From the NCBI RefSeq assembly GCF_002214485.1, contig NZ_CP015102.1:1178001-1242000 (forward strand): a stretch of 64,000 nt of DNA. The letters are read 5' to 3'. This DNA comes from Thermococcus pacificus (lineage in GTDB: Archaea; Methanobacteriota_B; Thermococci; Thermococcales; Thermococcaceae). Positions 60,406 through 64,000 of the stretch are shown in pieces. The stretch's first letter is position 1. The number at the start of each line of letters is the position of its first letter. The notes beneath the pieces were generated by a model that ran no database searches, was not told where the DNA came from, and was given only the letters and a program-made list of their open reading frames with translations. Made by a program: the position numbers and the translations under genes.

Positions 60406-61224
60406 TCACACCTCCAGGAAGTCCTCCCATTTTCTGTATATCGTCGGAACACTCTCCACCAGGGTTTTTGTGTACTCGTGCTTCGGGTTGTCAATTACTT
60501 CCTGGGGAGTCCCTTCTTCGATTATTTTCCCCTTGTACATTATGAAAATCCTGTCCGAGATGAAGTAAGACAGGCCTATGTCATGCGATATAAAAATGAT
60601 GGAGCTTCCCAGCTTATTTCTGAGCTCCTTGAAAATTTCCACTATCTTGCCCCTCGTTGAGACATCGAGCATTGACACTGCCTCGTCCGCTATCAGGAGC
60701 TTGGGTCTCAGTATCCAGCTCCTCGCAATCATTACTCTCTGGAGCTGTCCTCCTGAAAGCTGGTGGGGATATTTTCCCAGGAGTTCATCGGGGTTCAGGC
60801 CCACTGCCTTTAGGGATTCTTCCTTTAATAGCATCCCCTCTTCTGATTTAGGGTCAGCGCCTATAAGCTCTAAAGCCTGGTCAAGAACTCTGTCTATCCT
60901 GTAGAACTCATTGAAACTCCCCATGGGGTTTTGAAAGACTGCATGCACCTGTCTCCAGTATTCTTTTCGTTCTTCCTTTGTTTTTATGTCCTTCCATATG
61001 TCCTTGCCGTAGAAGAGCACTCTTCCAGAAGTAGGGGGTATCAGTCTGAGGATAATCTTTCCTAGGGTCGTTTTTCCTGAACCGCTCTGTCCTATTAGTG
61101 ATATTATCTCTCCCTCCCTCACGGTGAAGGACACGTCATCAACAGCTTTGACCTCAATCTTTTTTATGAAACCGGAAGTGAAGATTTTGGTGACATGGTC
61201 ACAGACGAGCATTTCTTTAGACAT
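60406..61224 (-). CDS. Oligosaccharide/peptide ABC importer ATPase 2 (OppF/DppF-like)
   Basis: 272 residues. Walker A GQSGSGKTTLGKIIL, Q-loop VFQNPMGSFNEFYRI, signature LSGGQLQRVMIARSWI, Walker B KLLIADEAVSMLDVS and switch His in ISHDIGLSYF. Family Opp/Dpp; in Thermococcales this family often imports beta-linked sugars rather than peptides, and the adjacent GH1 gene favours sugars. Overlaps the preceding ATPase gene by eight bases. Confidence 0.93.
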   Translation of the reverse strand: MSKEMLVCDHVTKIFTSGFIKKIEVKAVDDVSFTVREGEIISLIGQSGSGKTTLGKIILRLIPPTSGRVLFYGKDIWKDIKTKEERKEYWRQVHAVFQNPMGSFNEFYRIDRVLDQALELIGADPKSEEGMLLKEESLKAVGLNPDELLGKYPHQLSGGQLQRVMIARSWILRPKLLIADEAVSMLDVSTRGKIVEIFKELRNKLGSSIIFISHDIGLSYFISDRIFIMYKGKIIEEGTPQEVIDNPKHEYTKTLVESVPTIYRKWEDFLEV

Positions 61225-62233
61225 TTTCCCTACCCCCTTTGTACAGCCAGCAGGCTACCTGAGTCTCACCAATCTTTACCAACTCAGGTTCCTCTTTTCT
61301 ACAAACCTCCATGGCATAGGGGCATCTTGGATAGAACCTGCACCCTGTCGGGGGATTTATTAAGTTGGGTGGCTGTCCTGGAATGTAAGAAAGGCCTTTT
61401 TCTCTCCCTTCCGGTTCTATTGATGCCACAGCCTCGATGAGGGCCTTGGTATATGGGTGAAGGGGCTCCTTGATGATTGATTCTGTTGGCCCAGCCTCCA
61501 CGATTTTTCCGGCGTACATAACGGCTATGCGGTTTGCTATCTGCCTCACCGTGGATATATCGTGAGTTATGAAAACTATGCTGTCAACGAGTTCAAGTTT
61601 CCTCAGCTTGAGTAGAGACTTCAGAACTATTTTCTGCGTCGTCACATCAAGTGCCGAGGTCGGCTCGTCCACTATCAAAATCTCGGGGTTCAGTAGTGTT
61701 GCCATAGCCAGCACTGCCCTCTGCCTCATTCCTCCACTTAGCTGGAAGGGGTAAAGCTCGGTCACGTAATCGGGGAGATCCAGTTCGGTTAGCCTTTCTT
61801 TTGCCTTTTTAACAGCCTCTTGGAAGGTAATGCCGCTCTCGTTGGACCTCAGGACATCATAGGCTATTTTCTTAATTTTTATCGTTGGCATAAGGGCGTT
61901 CAAAGCATCCTGAGGAACATACGCTATGTGCTTTCCCCATAAAGTTCTCTTGACTTGGTCTTTACTTTTAAACTGGGTTATGTCGAATACGGTCCCATCC
62001 CTGCTTATAATCTGTAGTTTTCCTCCCATGTACTGCAGGGGAGGAGTAAGGTCCATCATCATGGTTTTTGCGAGGGTGGATTTTCCACATCCGCTCTCAC
62101 CAACTAAGCCCAAGATATCGCCCTCATAGATTTCCAGGTTAACGCCATCAACCGCCTTTACAAGATACTCGGTGGTTCCCTTTAGCTGTCGGTAGTACGC
62201 CCTTAGATTTTCCAACACCATTCTTTTGTTCAT
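61217..62233 (-). CDS. Oligosaccharide/peptide ABC importer ATPase 1 (OppD/DppD-like)
   Basis: 338 residues. Walker A GESGCGKSTLAKTMM, signature LSGGMRQRAVLAMATLL, Walker B EILIVDEPTSALDVT, and the C-terminal oligo_HPY domain with CRFYPRCPYAMEVCRKEEP, whose four cysteines bind an iron-sulfur cluster in relatives. An unusual insertion, GGKLQIISRDGTVFDITQFKSKDQVKRT, sits between Walker A and the Q-loop region. The ATG at 62233 follows AAGGTGATGGCA. Confidence 0.93.
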   Translation of the reverse strand: MNKRMVLENLRAYYRQLKGTTEYLVKAVDGVNLEIYEGDILGLVGESGCGKSTLAKTMMMDLTPPLQYMGGKLQIISRDGTVFDITQFKSKDQVKRTLWGKHIAYVPQDALNALMPTIKIKKIAYDVLRSNESGITFQEAVKKAKERLTELDLPDYVTELYPFQLSGGMRQRAVLAMATLLNPEILIVDEPTSALDVTTQKIVLKSLLKLRKLELVDSIVFITHDISTVRQIANRIAVMYAGKIVEAGPTESIIKEPLHPYTKALIEAVASIEPEGREKGLSYIPGQPPNLINPPTGCRFYPRCPYAMEVCRKEEPELVKIGETQVACWLYKGGRENV

Positions 62234-62243
62234 TGCCATCACC

Positions 62244-63092
62244 TTACATCTCCCTTAATCTTGGGTTGAACACCTGCTCTATTCCGGTGGCTATCAGAAG
62301 CAGGGAGGTTGATAGCGCAACGAGCAGAATTCCTGGAGGTATGAAGACCCACCAGTGGCCCAGGAAGTATGATTGAGTCACTGCAGCGAAGTAGAGCATT
62401 TTTCCGAGGGTCATTATGTGTATTGGCGTCAGTCCCAGTATGCTTAAGCCAACTTCCGCGTTTATTCCTATGTTCATAAAATTCACAAACGACACTAGGG
62501 TATACGTGGTGACGTAGGGGAGCAGGTCAAAAACTGCTATCTTGAGGTCTCCGTATCCTGTCATCCTGGAGAAATGCACAAAGTCCCTCTCCCTAAGGCT
62601 CAGGAACTGCGCTCTTATTGCCCTTGCAAACCATGGCCAGGCTGTTAAGGAGATTATAACTGCCACAAGGGTTAGTCCCGCATTTTCAAGACCCATGTAG
62701 GTGGCTATGATAATGGCCAGCAACACGTTGGGTATTGTGAGGACGACGTTGGTGAATGCCATCAGACTTTCATCTATGAGTCCTCCTTTTATCCCCGCTA
62801 TTGTTCCTATTGTAAGGCCTATGGCAATGGAAAAGATTCCAGTCAGTACTCCCACATAAAGGGAATTCCTAATGCCAACTACCACCTGAGCAAGGATGTC
62901 CCTACCAAATTGGTCCGTTCCAAGGAGGTAGTAACTGTTTGGAGGAGACGCCGGAGGCCCTGCGGGGCTAAAGGGGTCAACTGGATAGAGGTAGGCCCCG
63001 AATAGTGACAGTAAAATCTCGAATACCAGTATACTGAAGCCTATCACGAACCTTTTGTTCCTGAAGAGCACATAAAATATTTCCTTGTTCAT
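62244..63092 (-). CDS. Oligosaccharide/peptide ABC importer permease (DppC-like)
   Basis: 282 residues, six helices; the N-terminal OppC segment (FVIGFSILVFEILLSLFGAYLYPVDPF) and LLGTDQFGRDILAQVVVGIRNSLYVG are typical, and the coupling helix is RERDFVHFSRMTGYGDLKIAVFDLLPY. GAGGTGAGAAC precedes the ATG. Partner of the permease at 63102. Confidence 0.93.
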   Translation of the reverse strand: MNKEIFYVLFRNKRFVIGFSILVFEILLSLFGAYLYPVDPFSPAGPPASPPNSYYLLGTDQFGRDILAQVVVGIRNSLYVGVLTGIFSIAIGLTIGTIAGIKGGLIDESLMAFTNVVLTIPNVLLAIIIATYMGLENAGLTLVAVIISLTAWPWFARAIRAQFLSLRERDFVHFSRMTGYGDLKIAVFDLLPYVTTYTLVSFVNFMNIGINAEVGLSILGLTPIHIMTLGKMLYFAAVTQSYFLGHWWVFIPPGILLVALSTSLLLIATGIEQVFNPRLREM

Positions 63093-63101
63093 GTTCTCAC
63101 C

Positions 63102-64000
63102 TCACTCCCTAGCCCCCAGGCGTATTCTCGGGTCTATCAGCACGTAGATGAACTCGACTATGAAGTTGGCAAGGAGCAGTGTTCCAATGAGAATCAGGAA
63201 TATTCCCTGTATCATGGGATAATCCCTGGATCCGAGAGCTCTGGCGAGTAAAATGCCCATTCCCTGGTAGTTGAAAAGCTGCTCCGTGATTATCTGTCCG
63301 GCCATGACGGTTCCCAGCTGAATAGCTATTCCTGTCACTTGCGGAAGTAGGGAGTTTCTGAGGACATACCTAAATATAATCTCGCCATCGACATTGAGCA
63401 TTTCGGAGAATTTGACATAGGTTGACCCAAGCTCCATTGCCGCTAAGACTCTCATTCCTATTATCCATCCGCCCGTGCTAACCAGGGCTATGGAAAGGAA
63501 GGGGAGTATATAGTGACGCAGATAGCTTTTTATAAACTCCCAGTTGAGGGAAGGAGCTAAAGTCGGATCATATGCCGAACCGGAGGGGAGCCAACCCAGT
63601 TTAATTGCAAAGACGTATATGAGCACCATCGCCATCCAGTAGTAGGGGATCTGGGAGAGTATTATGCCCGTTGAGACAACGGTCTTCTCGAAGAGAGTGC
63701 CTCTCCTGTACGCGGCCCTTGCACCCAGGTAATTTCCTATTGTCCATGCAACCAGAGTAGCCGGCACAAGGAGAAGCAGAGTCCATGGAAGGTGCCATGC
63801 TATCAGCTGTGTCACCGGTTGCCTGTAAGAGGAGATGGAGGTTCCAAGATCTCCTGAGAATGCATTTTTAAGGAACTCCAAATATTGAACGTAGAGGGGT
63901 TTGTTTAATCCAAATTCCTCCACAAGTCTTTTTTGGTACTGGTCCAGCAACTCCGGAGAGAGCGAACCCTGGGAAAGTCCAGCCACAATTTGCTGCACTG
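63102..64000 (-). CDS. Oligosaccharide/peptide ABC importer permease (DppB-like), N-terminus outside window
   Basis: The frame is open to the right edge (299 codons visible). It reads QQIVAGLSQGSLSPELLDQYQKRL, LNKPLYVQYLEFLKNAFSGDLGTSI, then five helices, the coupling segment GSTYVKFSEMLNVDGEIIFRYVLRNSLLP and VEFIYVLIDPRIRLGA. DppB proteins normally have a first membrane helix before the Q-Q-I-V-type segment, so the true start lies beyond 64000 and the GTG at 63998 is not the start. The binding-protein gene is expected further right. Confidence 0.92.
   Translation of the reverse strand, partial: VQQIVAGLSQGSLSPELLDQYQKRLVEEFGLNKPLYVQYLEFLKNAFSGDLGTSISSYRQPVTQLIAWHLPWTLLLLVPATLVAWTIGNYLGARAAYRRGTLFEKTVVSTGIILSQIPYYWMAMVLIYVFAIKLGWLPSGSAYDPTLAPSLNWEFIKSYLRHYILPFLSIALVSTGGWIIGMRVLAAMELGSTYVKFSEMLNVDGEIIFRYVLRNSLLPQVTGIAIQLGTVMAGQIITEQLFNYQGMGILLARALGSRDYPMIQGIFLILIGTLLLANFIVEFIYVLIDPRIRLGARE

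Noticed and set aside
1-64000. CRISPR arrays and tRNA or rRNA genes
   Set aside because: No spaced direct repeats and no T-arm/anticodon-arm pattern were seen on either strand by eye.
60406-64000. Opp/Dpp genes as a true peptide importer
   Set aside because: Family similarity allows it, but the coupled GH1 gene and known Thermococcales sugar transporters of this family make sugar uptake more likely; not proven.

Overview
The window is chromosomal DNA of a hyperthermophilic euryarchaeon, almost certainly a Thermococcus (order Thermococcales). The gene content is archaeal: CTP-dependent riboflavin kinase, archaeal-type S-adenosylmethionine synthetase, PurP/PurO purine enzymes, ThiD-ThiN fusion, archaeal Thi4, the RaSEA archaeosine radical-SAM enzyme, a stack of 2-oxoacid:ferredoxin oxidoreductase genes, FtsY, ProRS ending in Tyr. 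Promoters are archaeal TATA boxes of the AAGCTTATAT or CTTTAAAAAC kind about 25-30 bases before the start site, ribosome binding sites are mostly GGTGAT or GGTGG, genes often overlap by ATGA, and box C/D and H/ACA guide RNAs sit between genes.

Layout. 1-3.1 kb: a lipoprotein metal/cobalamin-type binding protein with a duplicated binding domain (runs off the left edge), its likely HTH-CBS regulator, a double H/ACA RNA, an EamA transporter and a C/D RNA. 3.1-9.1 kb: a large DUF2226-like protein, a TrkA-N/DHH phosphoesterase, a PRC-barrel protein, and a translin-EndoV-RibK-membrane protein operon. 9.1-16.4 kb: a second H/ACA-like RNA, metK, a small coiled-coil protein, an internally deleted AK6-like kinase, a phosphoesterase, a class I aminotransferase, a NodU-type carbamoyltransferase behind a perfect palindrome, and proS. 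16.4-26.6 kb: hydroxyacid dehydrogenase, M42 peptidase, two TauE-type permeases, a secreted coiled-coil protein followed by a frameshifted membrane-anchored winged-helix protein, metG, a PTPS-family enzyme and a DUF192 protein. 26.6-32.0 kb: a seven-gene operon (delta-alpha-beta-gamma-alpha-beta-gamma) of 2-oxoacid:ferredoxin oxidoreductases. 32-36.8 kb: RaSEA, a VapBC pair, surE, ftsY, a C/D RNA. 36.9-41.7 kb: a complete BMP-type nucleoside ABC importer. 41.7-51.2 kb: a lone zinc/manganese-type binding protein, a secreted HExxH protein, a phosphoribosyltransferase, cysS, a long-tailed FKBP, a CPBP protease, a decayed acyltransferase-like gene and two unknown genes. 51.1-56.7 kb: divergent thiamine operons (thi4-thiDN and thiC-purC-purP-purO) sharing one palindromic control region; ThiC uses the purine intermediate AIR, so thiamine and purine synthesis are physically joined. 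56.7-64 kb: a frameshifted sodium:solute symporter, then a sugar cluster of GH1 beta-glycosidase with an Opp/Dpp-type ABC importer that runs off the right edge.

Notable are four small guide RNA candidates that carry no protein-coding signal, two near-identical 35-base relics resembling the right end of IS200/IS605 (TnpB) elements, one of which now encodes the end of SurE, and an unusual number of decayed or frameshifted genes (about 11.0, 22.5, 25.5, 49.2 and 58.0 kb). No tRNA, rRNA, CRISPR array or intact insertion sequence was seen.
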